Source: Streptomonospora mangrovi (lineage in GTDB: Bacteria; Actinomycetota; Actinomycetes; Streptosporangiales; Streptosporangiaceae). Taken from it: a DNA stretch of 64,000 nt. The position numbers and the translations under genes were made by a program. The stretch is taken from positions 160,444 to 224,443 of the forward strand of contig NZ_JAJAQC010000008.1 of NCBI RefSeq assembly GCF_027604915.1, given 5' to 3'. Below, one piece after another: positions 27,608 through 36,749 of this stretch (within the stretch, counting starts at the first letter, position 1; each line of letters starts with the position of its first letter). The notes beneath the pieces are model-generated. The model had not been told where the DNA came from. It searched no databases and was given only the letters and a program-made list of their open reading frames with translations.

Positions 27608-27843
27608 GGCTCCTCCGCGCCTGGAACCGGCGGTTGAGGCAATCGTCAGGCAGCCCGGGCCGACGGGCAATTGTCCGAGAGGTGACAACTCCATGGGGCC
27701 GGCGGGGCGGTGGCCGTATCGGTGCGGACTCTCGCCTCGCGTCTGCGGCGATCGTCGGCTGGTGGGGCCGGAACGCAATGGTGCGCGGCCGGACCCCGCT
27801 GCGATACTTGGTCTGCCCGGCCGCCGCCGAAAGGGAGCCCCCC

Positions 27844-28683
27844 GTGCAGCCCTTCGATCCGACATCCGCGCCCTCCTCCTTTCCTCCTCCCGCTCCCGCT
27901 CCAACCCCGAGGCGGAGCCGTGTGGGGCTGGTGCTGCTGATCGCGGTCCCGGCCCTGGTGCTGGTGCTGGTCGCCGCCGGGGCGGCCGTGTGGCTGCTGT
28001 GGCCCGGGCGGGCCGGGGGCGGGGAGACCGTGGTCGTGCGGGTGGACTCGGGGGCGTCGCGGGACGAGATCGCCGAGGTGGCCGAGATCCTGGCGGAGCG
28101 CGTGCGCGAGATGGGGGAGGGCGATCCGGTCGTGACCGCCGACCCAGGTGTGGTCGCCGTGGAGTTGCCCCGGGGCGCCGACTCCGAGGCCGCCGCGGAC
28201 CTGCTCGGGCGGCGCGGGGTGCTGGCGTTCCGGCCGGTGGTGGGGACCGGGGCGCAGGCCGGCGACCCCGCCGACGCGGAGCTGTCCCTGCCCGAGCCGG
28301 ACACCGGCCAGGACCTGCACCTCGGTCCGGCCCGGCTGGGCAACGCCGAGGTCGCCGCCGCCGAGGCCGCGCTGGACGAGCGCAGCGGCCAGTGGACCGT
28401 GAACGTCACCTTCACCGACGGCGGCCGCGAGGCGTGGGCCCGGCTGACCGGTGAGGCCGCGTGCCGGCCGGCGGGCGACGCCCGGCGCCGCGTCGCCATC
28501 GTGGTGGACGAGGAGGTCGTCTCCGCGCCGGAGGTGGGGCCCGAGACCGCCTGCGGCGTCGGCCTCACCGACGCGGCCACCGTCCTGTCGGGGCGGTTCA
28601 CCGGCGACGAGGCGCGGGCGCTGGCGAGCCTCGTCCAGGTGGACCCGCTGCCCGTGGAGGCCGAGGTGGTCGAGGTCCGGTGA
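27844..28683 (+). CDS. SecD P1-domain-like single-pass membrane protein
   Basis: A 279-residue protein with a Pro-rich N-terminus, one membrane helix (about 27-50) and an extracytoplasmic domain like the P1 region of SecD. The resemblance is in EILAERVREMGEGDPVVTAD, VVAVELPRGAD, RGVLAFRPVVG, FTDGGREAWARLT and VVDEEVVSAPEV. The six-helix RND membrane part of SecD is absent, so it cannot drive secretion alone. It may help folding or docking of exported proteins. The GTG start follows AAAGGGAG. Confidence 0.75.
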   Translation: MQPFDPTSAPSSFPPPAPAPTPRRSRVGLVLLIAVPALVLVLVAAGAAVWLLWPGRAGGGETVVVRVDSGASRDEIAEVAEILAERVREMGEGDPVVTADPGVVAVELPRGADSEAAADLLGRRGVLAFRPVVGTGAQAGDPADAELSLPEPDTGQDLHLGPARLGNAEVAAAEAALDERSGQWTVNVTFTDGGREAWARLTGEAACRPAGDARRRVAIVVDEEVVSAPEVGPETACGVGLTDAATVLSGRFTGDEARALASLVQVDPLPVEAEVVEVR

Positions 28684-28825
28684 GCCGCCCGGGCCCGCCC
28701 GCCCCGCCCACCGCCGCGCCTCCGGCGGCCTCCGTCGCCCCCTTCTGATCCCGGAGCCCCGCCCCGCCTCCTCCCGCTTCCGTCCCGGCCGCCGCGCCGC
28801 CCTTGCCGCCTCCCGGCGCGAGGGC

Positions 28826-28862
28826 TACACTCGCCAGTACCGTACCGAACCGTTCGGTACGG
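28826..28862 (+). promoter_or_regulatory. Promoter and near-perfect TetR operator
   Basis: TACACT (28826-28831) is a good -10 hexamer. It is followed at 28840-28862 by an inverted repeat with 11-bp arms (CCGTACCGAAC and GTTCGGTACGG) around a single central C. The operator covers the likely transcription start of the tetR-monooxygenase pair, the classic arrangement for autorepression. Confidence 0.8.
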
Positions 28863-28878
28863 TTGGGGAAGGAGGGAC

Positions 28879-29508
28879 ATGAGCGAGGCCGGTACCGATT
28901 CCAAGCGGGAGCAGATCCGGGCGGCGGCGATCGAGCTGTTCCTGGAGCGCGGGTACGCGGGGACCTCCACCGCCGAGGTGGCCAGGAAGGCCGGGGTGTC
29001 CAAGGAGACGCTGTACTCCCGGTACCGGGGCAAGGAGGAACTGCTCGGCGACGTGCTGGAGTCCTACATCGCGCGGTCCCTCGCGGCCGCCGCGCCGGCG
29101 GGCGAGTTCACGGCGCCGGCGACCGAGGAGGAGTTGCGCGGGCTGCTGGCGGCCTTCGCCGAGCGGCTGCTGGCCCAGCTCACCCGGCCCGACTACCTGG
29201 CCCTCGCACGCATGGTCATCGCCGAGCGCCACCGCGTGCCCGAGGTCGGGGAGCTGTTCCGGGCCGCAGTGCCCGTGCGCGCGCTCACCCGGGTCGCCGA
29301 CCTGCTGGGCGCCGCCGAGCGCGCCGGGCTCATCGCGCTGCCCGAGGCCGACCCCGCCGCAGCCGCGCGCCTGTTCATGGGGCCGCTGCTCATCCACCTG
29401 CTCATGAACCACCTGCTGGCCGACCCCGACGAGAGCCGGCTCCTGGGCCGCCTGGACATCCCGACCCACGTCGACCTCTTCCTCGCCGCCGTCCGCCCCT
29501 CCGCCTGA
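28879..29508 (+). CDS. TetR-family repressor of the adjacent monooxygenase
   Basis: A 209-residue regulator. The helix-turn-helix is TSTAEVARKAGVSKETLYSRY, written as TSTAEVARKAGV and SKETLYSRY, followed by an AefR/YbiH-like C-terminal domain. GGAGGG precedes the ATG. It is 19 nt upstream of an FAD-dependent monooxygenase and downstream of a near-perfect palindromic operator, so it likely represses both genes until an aromatic or drug-like ligand binds. Confidence 0.9.
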   Translation: MSEAGTDSKREQIRAAAIELFLERGYAGTSTAEVARKAGVSKETLYSRYRGKEELLGDVLESYIARSLAAAAPAGEFTAPATEEELRGLLAAFAERLLAQLTRPDYLALARMVIAERHRVPEVGELFRAAVPVRALTRVADLLGAAERAGLIALPEADPAAAARLFMGPLLIHLLMNHLLADPDESRLLGRLDIPTHVDLFLAAVRPSA

Positions 29509-29527
29509 CCCGACGAAAGGACTCCCC

Positions 29528-31138
29528 ATGAGCGAGCACTGCGACACCGACGTCCTCGTCGTCGGCGCCGGCGGCACGGGCCTGGCCCTGGCCGCCGGAC
29601 TGGCCCGGCGCGGCGTGCGCGTGCGGGTCGTCGAGAAGTCGCCGACGCTCTCGCCGGTGCCCAAGGCCCTGGGTGTGCAGGCCCGCACCCTGGAGGTTCT
29701 TGAGGACCTCGGGGTGGTGCCCCGCATGGTCGCCGAGGGACTGCCGATGACCGCCATGCACGTCTACAGCGAGCGCCGGCCCGTGGCCGACGTCGACCTC
29801 TCCCTCATCGACAGCGGCTACCCCTACCTGCTGATGCTGCCGCAGAGCGCGGTGGAGCGGATCCTGGCCGACCGCCTGGCCGAGGAGGGCGTCACGGTCG
29901 AGCACGGCGTGGAGCTGACGAAGTTCGCCGACACCGGCGCGCACGTCGAGGCGGTGCTGCGCCGCGCCGACGGCGGCACGGAGACGGTCCGCGCCGGCTG
30001 GCTCGCGGGCTCCGACGGCGCCCACAGCACCGTGCGCCGCCTGCTCGGCACCCCCTTCGAGGGCACCGCGCTGGAGGAGAACTTCGCCACCGCCGACGTC
30101 GGGCTCGACTGGCGGCTGGGGTCCGGCGACGGCTTCGCCTTCCTCGACCGGGGCCGGCTGGCCGCCTTCTTCCCGCTGCGCGACGGCCGCTACCGCATGG
30201 TCATCGCCTACCCGCCCGGCGCCGCCCCCGGCGGCGAGGTGACCCGCGCCGAGATGCAGGCCCAGCTCGACCGGCTGGGCGTGCCCGGCGCGCGCGTCAC
30301 CGACTTCGGCTGGTCGGCTCGGTTCCGCGTCAACCAGCGGCTGAGCGCCCGCCACTCCGCCGGCCGGGTCTTCCTCACCGGCGACGCCGCCCACATCCAC
30401 TCCCCGGTGGGCGCCCAGGGCATGAACACCGGCATCCAGGACGCCGTCAACCTCGCCTGGAAGCTGGCCGCTCACATCCGCGGCGGCGCACCGCGCGACC
30501 TGCTCGACACCTACGGCCAGGAGCGCGGCGCCGTGGCCCGCCGCCTGGTCTCCGGCACCACTCGCTTCACCCGGCTCACCCTGCTGCACGGCACCGTCAC
30601 CACGATGGTGCGCCGCGCGGTCGTGCCGCGCGTGCTGGGGCGCGGGGCCGTGCGGCGGCGGCTGGTCCGGGCGGTCGCGCAACTGGACGTGGCCTACCCC
30701 GACTCGGCGCTCAACGCCGGCGCGGCGCCCTCGGGCGGCCCCGGCCCCGGGGAGCGGGCGCCCTACACCGGGGTGTTCGGCCCCGCCGTGGGCGCGGGGG
30801 CGCGGCTGCTGGTGTTCACCGGGTACCCGGGCGCCGCCGACGCCGGGGTGCGCGCCGCGGCAGCGGAGTTGACCGCGCTGGCCGGGGCCCGCGCGGGCGT
30901 GGAGGTCGCGGTGGCCGCGCCCGAGGAGACCGACGGCCTGCCCGGCGCCCGGCGCGACCCCTCACTGGAGGCACACCGCCGGTTCGGGCTCACCGCCGGG
31001 GGCTACGCCCTGGTGCGGCCCGACGGCTATATCGCGGTGGTGGGCGCGCTGGGCGACACCGCCGCACTGCGCGCCCACCTGGACCGGTGGTTCCCTCGGG
31101 CGGAAGCCGCGGCGGCCGGCGCGCGGCGGGCCGACTGA
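29528..31138 (+). CDS. FAD-dependent aromatic monooxygenase (PheA/TfdB/rifampicin-monooxygenase-like)
   Basis: A 536-residue class A flavoprotein hydroxylase. The FAD motif VVGAGGTGLALA is at the N-terminus, the DG motif is in GSDGAHSTVRRLLG, and the ribityl-binding motif is GDAAHIHSPVGAQGMNTG. A thioredoxin-like C-terminal domain ends in YIAVVGALGD. This group hydroxylates phenols, polyketide rings or rifamycins with NAD(P)H and O2. The substrate is unknown. Its pairing with a TetR gene suggests inducible detoxification. Confidence 0.88.
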   Translation: MSEHCDTDVLVVGAGGTGLALAAGLARRGVRVRVVEKSPTLSPVPKALGVQARTLEVLEDLGVVPRMVAEGLPMTAMHVYSERRPVADVDLSLIDSGYPYLLMLPQSAVERILADRLAEEGVTVEHGVELTKFADTGAHVEAVLRRADGGTETVRAGWLAGSDGAHSTVRRLLGTPFEGTALEENFATADVGLDWRLGSGDGFAFLDRGRLAAFFPLRDGRYRMVIAYPPGAAPGGEVTRAEMQAQLDRLGVPGARVTDFGWSARFRVNQRLSARHSAGRVFLTGDAAHIHSPVGAQGMNTGIQDAVNLAWKLAAHIRGGAPRDLLDTYGQERGAVARRLVSGTTRFTRLTLLHGTVTTMVRRAVVPRVLGRGAVRRRLVRAVAQLDVAYPDSALNAGAAPSGGPGPGERAPYTGVFGPAVGAGARLLVFTGYPGAADAGVRAAAAELTALAGARAGVEVAVAAPEETDGLPGARRDPSLEAHRRFGLTAGGYALVRPDGYIAVVGALGDTAALRAHLDRWFPRAEAAAAGARRAD

Positions 31139-31241
31139 GCCCGTGGGCGCGGACGCGCGACGGGGCGCCGCTCGGTCGCCCCCTCGCGGTCCGCCCCCGC
31201 GTGCGCCGTGCCCGGCCGGTCGGCCGGTGTGTGATGGCGTA

Positions 31242-31292
31242 TTGACAGCGCGTTTGCGCCCACATAATCTCCAAACAATTGAAAGCGCTTTC
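31242..31292 (+). promoter_or_regulatory. Pectate lyase promoter with LacI-type operator
   Basis: TTGACA (31242-31247), a 17-nt spacer and TAATCT (31265-31270) form a good promoter. The 12-bp perfect palindrome GAAAGCGCTTTC (31281-31292) covers about +5 to +16 and matches the LacI/GalR/CcpA operator style. Repression by a sugar-responsive LacI protein encoded elsewhere is likely. Confidence 0.75.
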
Positions 31293-31369
31293 CTAGGCAG
31301 CGGAAAGAAGGAGATCATTTCCCGCTCCGGCCGCCCCCGGTCCCTGGGGCGGTTTTCGCGCCGCTGCCT

Positions 31370-31403
31370 CGGACCTGCGTGAAGGTGCCGTCACGCAGGT
31401 CCG
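31370..31403 (+). promoter_or_regulatory. Perfect leader hairpin in the pectate lyase 5' region
   Basis: A perfect 13-bp inverted repeat (31370-31382 with 31391-31403) encloses an 8-nt loop. It lies between the promoter and the pectate lyase start, so it should be in the mRNA leader. No T run follows, which argues against simple termination. mRNA stabilisation, attenuation or protein binding are possible. Confidence 0.6.
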
Positions 31404-31484
31404 GTATCCGCCGCCGCGGTCCCCCGGCGGGCCGGTTGGGCGGCCCGCACCGCGGCGGCGGAATATCGAGGAGGTCATTTCGCC

Positions 31485-32468
31485 ATGTCGAATTCCGTTG
31501 TGCGCGGACGCACCGCGCCGGGCGCCCGCCGCGGGTTCGCGGTCGGCGCGGCGCTGGCGCTGGGCGCCGCCACGCTGGCCGCCGGCGCCGTCGCGTCCCC
31601 CGCCGCCGCCCACGCCGTGGGCTCGCCCGAGGGCTGGGCGAGCATGAACGGCGGCACCACCGGCGGAGCAGGCGGCGCCACCGTCACCGTCAGCGACGCC
31701 GACGCCCTGGTCGAGGCCATGGAGAGCGACGAGCCGCTGACCATCCAGGTCGCCGGCAGCATCGAACTGTCGGGCATGAACGACGTCACCAGCGACAAGA
31801 CCGTGGTGGGTCTGGGCTCCGACGCCGAGATCACCGGCGGCGGGCTCAACATCTCCGAGGCCCACAACGTCATCATCCAGAACATCGCGTTCTCCGAATG
31901 GGACGACGACGCCGTCAACGTCCAGCGGGGCTCCACCAACGTCTGGATCGACCACAACAGCTTCACCAACGGCTACGACGGCGCGATCGACGTCAAGCGG
32001 GAGTCCGACTTCGTCACCGTGTCGTGGAACCACATTTACGACCACAGCAAGTCGATGCTGCTCGGCCACGACGACGACCACACCGCCGACCAGGGCCACC
32101 TGCGGGTGACCTACCACCACAACTTCTTCGACGGCTCCGACCAGCGCCACCCGCGCGTGCGCTTCGGCGACCCGGTGCACGTCTACAACAACTACTACCG
32201 CGACGTCTCGGCCTACGGTGTCGCCTCCACCATGGACGCCGGCGTGCTGGTGGAGTGCAACTACTTCAAGAACGTCGAGCACCCCACCCACGTGGGCTAC
32301 GGCGACTCCGACCCCGGCCGCCTGGAGGCCCGCGACAACGTCCTGGTCGACTCCGGGCCGCTGGAGACCGCCGGGTCGGTCGCCGACCCGCCCTACTCCT
32401 ACACGCTGGACGACTGCGATTCGCTGCCGGGGATCGTCTCGGCCGGCGCCGGCCCCGGCGCCCGCTGA
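31485..32468 (+). CDS. Secreted pectate lyase, polysaccharide lyase family 1
   Basis: A 327-residue exported enzyme that cleaves polygalacturonate by beta-elimination with Ca2+. The signal peptide has a twin-arginine-like GARRGFAV start and ends near ASPAAAHA. The parallel beta-helix core carries NVWIDHNSF, VTVSWNHIYDHSKSMLLGH and the catalytic-Arg region QRHPRVRFGDPVHVYNNYY. GAGGAGG lies upstream of the ATG. With the GH16 glucanase nearby it suggests a plant- or alga-polymer degrading lifestyle. Confidence 0.93.
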   Translation: MSNSVVRGRTAPGARRGFAVGAALALGAATLAAGAVASPAAAHAVGSPEGWASMNGGTTGGAGGATVTVSDADALVEAMESDEPLTIQVAGSIELSGMNDVTSDKTVVGLGSDAEITGGGLNISEAHNVIIQNIAFSEWDDDAVNVQRGSTNVWIDHNSFTNGYDGAIDVKRESDFVTVSWNHIYDHSKSMLLGHDDDHTADQGHLRVTYHHNFFDGSDQRHPRVRFGDPVHVYNNYYRDVSAYGVASTMDAGVLVECNYFKNVEHPTHVGYGDSDPGRLEARDNVLVDSGPLETAGSVADPPYSYTLDDCDSLPGIVSAGAGPGAR

Positions 32469-32503
32469 GCGCGCCGCCGCCGTGGCGCGGCGGCCGGCGG
32501 CAA

Positions 32504-32533
32504 GCGGGGACCCGCCCTCGGGCGGGTCCCCGC
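32504..32533 (+). terminator. Hairpin terminator after pectate lyase
   Basis: A perfect 13-bp GC stem (32504-32516 with 32521-32533) closes a CTCG tetraloop 35 nt after the stop codon. No T run follows. Confidence 0.75.
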
Positions 32534-32635
32534 GCGCGTGTACGCCCGCACCCGCGCGCCCCGCCCGGTGCGCCTTGGAGGGGGCCGGGTTGTCGAGCGG
32601 CGGGCGGCTCGGTGACCATGGACACCCCCCGCTGT

Positions 32636-32669
32636 GGTGTTGAACACCGCTGTATTTCACTGTATACAG
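32636..32669. promoter_or_regulatory. Palindromes upstream of the tricarboxylate transporter
   Basis: CTGTATACAG (32660-32669) is a perfect palindrome whose TGTATACA core is typical of FCD-type GntR operators. GGTGTT-G-AACACC (32636-32648) is a second one just upstream. The tract is AT-rich against its surroundings and lies 60-95 bp before the tctC-like start. Confidence 0.55.
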
Positions 32670-32729
32670 ACAAACACACCACAGCACGACAAGTCCACCA
32701 GCGGTAACGGGTGGACGAGGAGGCGCGCG

Positions 32730-33770
32730 ATGACAGACCCCAAGCCCCCCTCCGCCGACGCCGAGGGGCCGCCCTGGCGCAGGGCCGCCCTGCGCACCGG
32801 CCCCTTCGTCGCCGCCGCGGTGGTCACCGTGCTCCTGGCCGGGGCCGCCGTGGCCGGCGCCGACGACGAGGAGTCCCACGGCTTCGCCCAGGGCGAGCAG
32901 TTCCGCCTGCTGGCCCCCGCCGACCCCGGCGGCGGTTGGGACCAGACCGCCCGGGAGATGCAGTCCGCGCTGCGCGACCAGGTCGGCCGCGTCGAGGTCT
33001 ACAACGTCGGCGGCGCCGGCGGCACCATCGGCCTCAACCAGTACGCCCAGCTCCCCGCCGAACCCACCGAGCTGATGGTCACCGGCCTCATCATGGTCGG
33101 CGCGATCGAGACCAGCGGATCGGCGGTCACCATGGACGACGTCACGCCGCTGGCCCGCCTCACCACCGACTACGAGATCATCGTCGTGCCCAACGACTCA
33201 CCCGTGCGCGACACCGGCGACCTGGTCGACCTCATGCGCGAGGACCTCGGCGCGGTCTCCGTCGCGGGCGGCTCGGCCGGCGGCGTCGAGCAGATCCTGG
33301 CCGGGCTCATCGCCCAGGACATCGGCGCCGACCCCGCCGAGGTCAACTACATCGCCCACGCCGGCGGCGGCGAGGCCCTGGCCACCGTCCTCTCCGGCCG
33401 CGCCACCGCCGCCATCTCCGGTGTCTCCGAGATCCTGCCGCAGATCGAGGCCGGCCGGCTGCGCCCCATCGCGGTCTCCAGCACCGAGCGGCTGCCCGCC
33501 CTGCCCGACGTCCCCACCCTCATGGAGGAGGGGGTGGACGTCGAGCTGTCCAACTGGCGCGGCGTGGTCGCCCCCGCCGGCATCACCGAAGAGGAGGAGC
33601 GCCGCCTGGAGGAGCTGCTGATGACCATGGCCGAGTCGCCCGCCTGGCGCGACGCCCTCAAGCGGCGCGGCTGGGAGGACGCCGCCTTGGCCGGGCCGGA
33701 GTTCGAGAGCTTCATCGAGTCGGAGCGCGACCGCACCGCAGAGGTGCTTGAGCAGATCGGGTTGACATGA
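32730..33770 (+). CDS. tctC: Tripartite tricarboxylate transporter substrate-binding protein (TctC family)
   Basis: A 346-residue exported binding protein with an N-terminal membrane/signal segment (about 25-47). The TctC core is visible in LLAPADPGGGWDQTAR, VYNVGGAGGTIGLNQYA and GVSEILPQIEAGRLRPIAV. It captures a carboxylate for the TctAB membrane part. GAGGAGG is upstream of the ATG, and the stop overlaps tctB (ATGA). Family ligands include citrate, tricarballylate and aromatic acids, so the ligand is open. Confidence 0.92.
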   Translation: MTDPKPPSADAEGPPWRRAALRTGPFVAAAVVTVLLAGAAVAGADDEESHGFAQGEQFRLLAPADPGGGWDQTAREMQSALRDQVGRVEVYNVGGAGGTIGLNQYAQLPAEPTELMVTGLIMVGAIETSGSAVTMDDVTPLARLTTDYEIIVVPNDSPVRDTGDLVDLMREDLGAVSVAGGSAGGVEQILAGLIAQDIGADPAEVNYIAHAGGGEALATVLSGRATAAISGVSEILPQIEAGRLRPIAVSSTERLPALPDVPTLMEEGVDVELSNWRGVVAPAGITEEEERRLEELLMTMAESPAWRDALKRRGWEDAALAGPEFESFIESERDRTAEVLEQIGLT

Positions 33771-34405
33771 GCGCCACCGCCGACACCCCCGACCCCCGCG
33801 CCGCCCAGCACCCCGCCGCCGGGGAGCGCGCCGCCCAGGACCCCGCCGCCCAGCCCTCAGCCGCCCCGCCGGCCGGCGCGCCGGGCCGCCCGCCCGCCGC
33901 GCCCGCGCCGCCGCCCTTCGACGGCGGCTCCGACCGGCGCGGCCACCAGGCCACCGCCGCCCTCGGCGCGCTCATGGCCGTCTTCGGTGTCGTCGTCCTC
34001 GCCGACGCCGCGAGCCTGGGCGACGGCGTGGGCGCCGCCCTCGTCGGCCCCGGCGGGTTCCCCATGGTCGTGGGCGTGCTGCTCATCGGCGTGGGCGCCG
34101 CCCTGGCCGTGCGCGCCCTGGCGGCGCTGCGCACCGCGCCGGCCGGCGCGCCCGCCGCCGAACTCAAGGGCCGGTTCCTGCGGCTGGCCGCGCTGGTGGG
34201 CGCGCTCGTCGTCTTCGCGGTGGTCCTGCCCTACGCCGGGTTCACCCTGTCCTCGGCGCTGCTGTTCACCGCCGCCGCCCTGCTGCTGGGCGCACCGCAC
34301 CCCTGGCGCACGGCCGCCTACGGCTGGACCCTGGCCGGCGTGCTGTTCCTGCTCTTCGACGTGCTGATCGGGCTGTCCCTGCCCGGCGGCCCCTGGGGGT
34401 TCTGA
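33767..34405 (+). CDS. tctB: Tripartite tricarboxylate transporter small membrane subunit (TctB family)
   Basis: A 212-residue protein with an unusually long Ala/Pro-rich cytoplasmic N-terminus (about 50 residues) before four membrane segments. It starts in overlap with tctC and ends directly before the tctA ATG. It pairs with TctA in the membrane. Confidence 0.9.
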   Translation: MSATADTPDPRAAQHPAAGERAAQDPAAQPSAAPPAGAPGRPPAAPAPPPFDGGSDRRGHQATAALGALMAVFGVVVLADAASLGDGVGAALVGPGGFPMVVGVLLIGVGAALAVRALAALRTAPAGAPAAELKGRFLRLAALVGALVVFAVVLPYAGFTLSSALLFTAAALLLGAPHPWRTAAYGWTLAGVLFLLFDVLIGLSLPGGPWGF

Positions 34406-35956
34406 ATGACCGAGATCTCCGCCCTGATCGACGGGTTCGGCGCGGCGCTGTCGCCGGTCAACCTGCTGTGGGCGCTGCTGGGCGTCACCATCGGCACGGC
34501 CGTGGGCGTCCTGCCGGGCATCGGCCCGGCGCTGACGGTGGCCCTGCTGCTGCCGCTCACCTTCCGGCTGGACCCCGCCGCGTCGCTGATCATGTTCGCC
34601 GGCATCTACTACGGCGGCATGTACGGCGGCTCCACCACCTCCATCCTGCTCAACACCCCCGGCGAGAGCGCGTCGATGGTCTCGGCGCTGGAGGGCAACA
34701 AGATGGCCCGCGCCGGGCGCGGCGCGGCGGCGCTTGCGGCGGCGGCCATCGGCAGCTTCGTGGCCGGCACCATCGGCACGGTCGGGCTGACCTTCCTGGC
34801 GCCCGTGGTCGCCGACTTCGCGGTCGGGTTCGGCCCGCCCGAGTACGTCGCGCTGATGGCGCTGGCGTTCGTCACCGTCAGCGCGCTGCTGGGCCGCAGC
34901 ATCCTGCGCGGCGCGGCCAGCCTGCTCATCGGCGTGACCATCGGCCTGGTGGGGATCGACCAGCAGAGCGGCGACGCCCGCCTGGCCTTCGGCCTGCCCT
35001 CGCTGCTGGACGGCATCGACGTCGTCGTGGTGGTCGTGGCGCTGTTCGCGCTGGGCGAGACCTTCAGCCGCCTCATGCACGGCACCGGCGGCGAGACCGT
35101 GGAGCCCGTGCGCGACCGCGCGGTGCTGTCGCGCTCGGACTGGCGGCGCTCCTGGCCGGCGTGGCTGCGCGGGTCGGCCCTGGGCTTCCCGATCGGCAGC
35201 CTGCCCGCCGGCGGCGCCGAGGTCCCCACGTTCCTCAGCTACAGCGTGGAGAAGCGGCTGTCCAAGCGGCGCGAGGAGTTCGGGCACGGCGCGATCGAGG
35301 GCGTGGCCGGCCCCGAGGCCGCCAACAACGCGGCGGCGGCCGGGGTGCTGGTGCCGCTGCTGACCATCGGCCTGCCGACCTCGGCCACGGCCGCGGTCAT
35401 CCTCACGGCGTTCCAGTCCTACGGGCTCCAGCCGGGGCCGCAACTGTTCAGCGAGTCGGGGCCGCTGCTGTGGACGCTGATCGCCAGCCTCTACATCGGC
35501 AACGTGATGCTGCTGGTGCTCAACCTGCCGCTGGTGCGGATGTGGGCGCGGCTGCTGACCATCCCGGCCTACGCCATCTACGCCGCGGTGCTGGTGTTCG
35601 CCACCCTGGGCACCTTCGCCTCGGGCGGCACCACCGCCGACCTGCTGATCCTCTACGCGCTGGGCCTGCTGGCGCTGCTCATGCACGCCGCCGACGTGCC
35701 GATCGCCCCGGCGGTGGTCGGGCTGATCCTGGGGCCGCTGCTGGAGCAGGAGCTGCGGCGGGCGCTGGCGCTGTCGCAGGGGGACCCGATGATCCTGGTC
35801 TCCAGCCCGCTGACCGTGGTGCTGTGGGTGCTGATGGCGCTGGCCCTGGCGCTGCCGCTGGTGGCCAAGACGGTCCGCCGCGACGTCGGGCGGACGGCCG
35901 CCGAAGAGGAGCCCGAGCAGGAGGCGGCGGGGCCGCCGCCCGCGCCCCGGGCCTGA
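34406..35956 (+). CDS. tctA: Tripartite tricarboxylate transporter large membrane subunit (TctA family)
   Basis: A 516-residue polytopic permease with about 12 membrane segments. Family motifs [38 protein letters not shown] and [15 protein letters not shown] are present. It uses an ion gradient to import the carboxylate delivered by TctC. The ATG directly follows the tctB stop codon. Confidence 0.95.
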   Translation: MTEISALIDGFGAALSPVNLLWALLGVTIGTAVGVLPGIGPALTVALLLPLTFRLDPAASLIMFAGIYYGGMYGGSTTSILLNTPGESASMVSALEGNKMARAGRGAAALAAAAIGSFVAGTIGTVGLTFLAPVVADFAVGFGPPEYVALMALAFVTVSALLGRSILRGAASLLIGVTIGLVGIDQQSGDARLAFGLPSLLDGIDVVVVVVALFALGETFSRLMHGTGGETVEPVRDRAVLSRSDWRRSWPAWLRGSALGFPIGSLPAGGAEVPTFLSYSVEKRLSKRREEFGHGAIEGVAGPEAANNAAAAGVLVPLLTIGLPTSATAAVILTAFQSYGLQPGPQLFSESGPLLWTLIASLYIGNVMLLVLNLPLVRMWARLLTIPAYAIYAAVLVFATLGTFASGGTTADLLILYALGLLALLMHAADVPIAPAVVGLILGPLLEQELRRALALSQGDPMILVSSPLTVVLWVLMALALALPLVAKTVRRDVGRTAAEEEPEQEAAGPPPAPRA

Positions 35957-35986
35957 TCCGGCGCCGGCTCAGGCCGGCTGAAGGCG

Positions 35987-36022
35987 GGCGGCGCCCCCGG
36001 GCCGAGGTCCGGGGGCGCCGCC
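35987..36022. terminator. Hairpin terminator between tctA and a convergent tetR
   Basis: A perfect 14-bp stem (35987-36000 with 36009-36022) with an 8-nt loop lies between convergent genes and can serve both. Confidence 0.75.
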
Positions 36023-36100
36023 GTGTCCGCCCTGGCCGCGCGGTCGCGCGGGAGCACCCCGGGCGCCTCCTGGCGGACCACGGGCGAACCGCGCCTGGGG

Positions 36101-36697
36101 TCAGCCGGGCGCGGTGAGCCGGGCGACCGCCTCGCGGAGCGCGCGGCGGCGCCGCTCGCGCACGGCCGGGTCGCCGTCGGTGCCGGCCAGGCGGCGCAGG
36201 GCGGGGGAGGCCGAGGTCCAGGCCTGGAGCAGGGCCAGCACGAAGGCGAGCACGTCGGCCGGTGCGAAGGCGCCGCCGGCACCGTCGTCTCCGGCGGCCG
36301 CGGCGATCCGGGCCACCGCCCGGGCGTAGGACTCCTCCTCGGCCGGGCCGGCGGCGGTGCGCTCCAGGTTGCGCCAGGCCAGCAGCCGCAGCAGCGCGGG
36401 CCGCTCGTGCAGGTGGTCGAACAGCGCGGCGGCGTAGCCGGGCAGGTCGTGGGGGGTGAGGGGGACGGCGTCGAGCAGCGCCGCCAGGTCGCGCGCCACC
36501 ACGGCGTCGAAGAGGCCGTCCTTGTCGCCGAAGTAGATGTAGATCAGCCGCTTGTTGGCGCCGGCCCGCTCGGCGATGCGGTCGACCCGCCCGCCCGCGA
36601 GGCCGTGCCGGTGGAACTCCTCGAACGCGGCGTCGAGCAGGCGCCGCCGGGTGGCCGCCGACTGCTCGGCCTTGGTGCGCCGGGGCTGGGTGCTCAC
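36101..36697 (-). CDS. TetR-family regulator
   Basis: A 198-residue regulator with the helix-turn-helix GRVDRIAERAGANKRLIYIYF and a TetR C-terminal domain. Its target is unknown; it points away from the GH16 gene and converges on tctA. A weak operator-like sequence, CCTAACC-N4-GGTGAAG (36714-36731), lies just upstream and resembles the TetR sites at 24649-24686. The upstream region then enters an abnormal poly-C/poly-G block. Confidence 0.88.
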   Translation of the reverse strand: MSTQPRRTKAEQSAATRRRLLDAAFEEFHRHGLAGGRVDRIAERAGANKRLIYIYFGDKDGLFDAVVARDLAALLDAVPLTPHDLPGYAAALFDHLHERPALLRLLAWRNLERTAAGPAEEESYARAVARIAAAAGDDGAGGAFAPADVLAFVLALLQAWTSASPALRRLAGTDGDPAVRERRRRALREAVARLTAPG

Positions 36698-36749
36698 GCG
36701 CCAGACGATACACCCTAACCGGATGGTGAAGATAAGGACCTACCGCCGC

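Noticed and set aside
33857..35686. A 609-codon Gln/Arg/Gly-rich minus-strand frame
   Set aside because: It is antisense to tctB and tctA, which have clear families and overlapping starts and stops.
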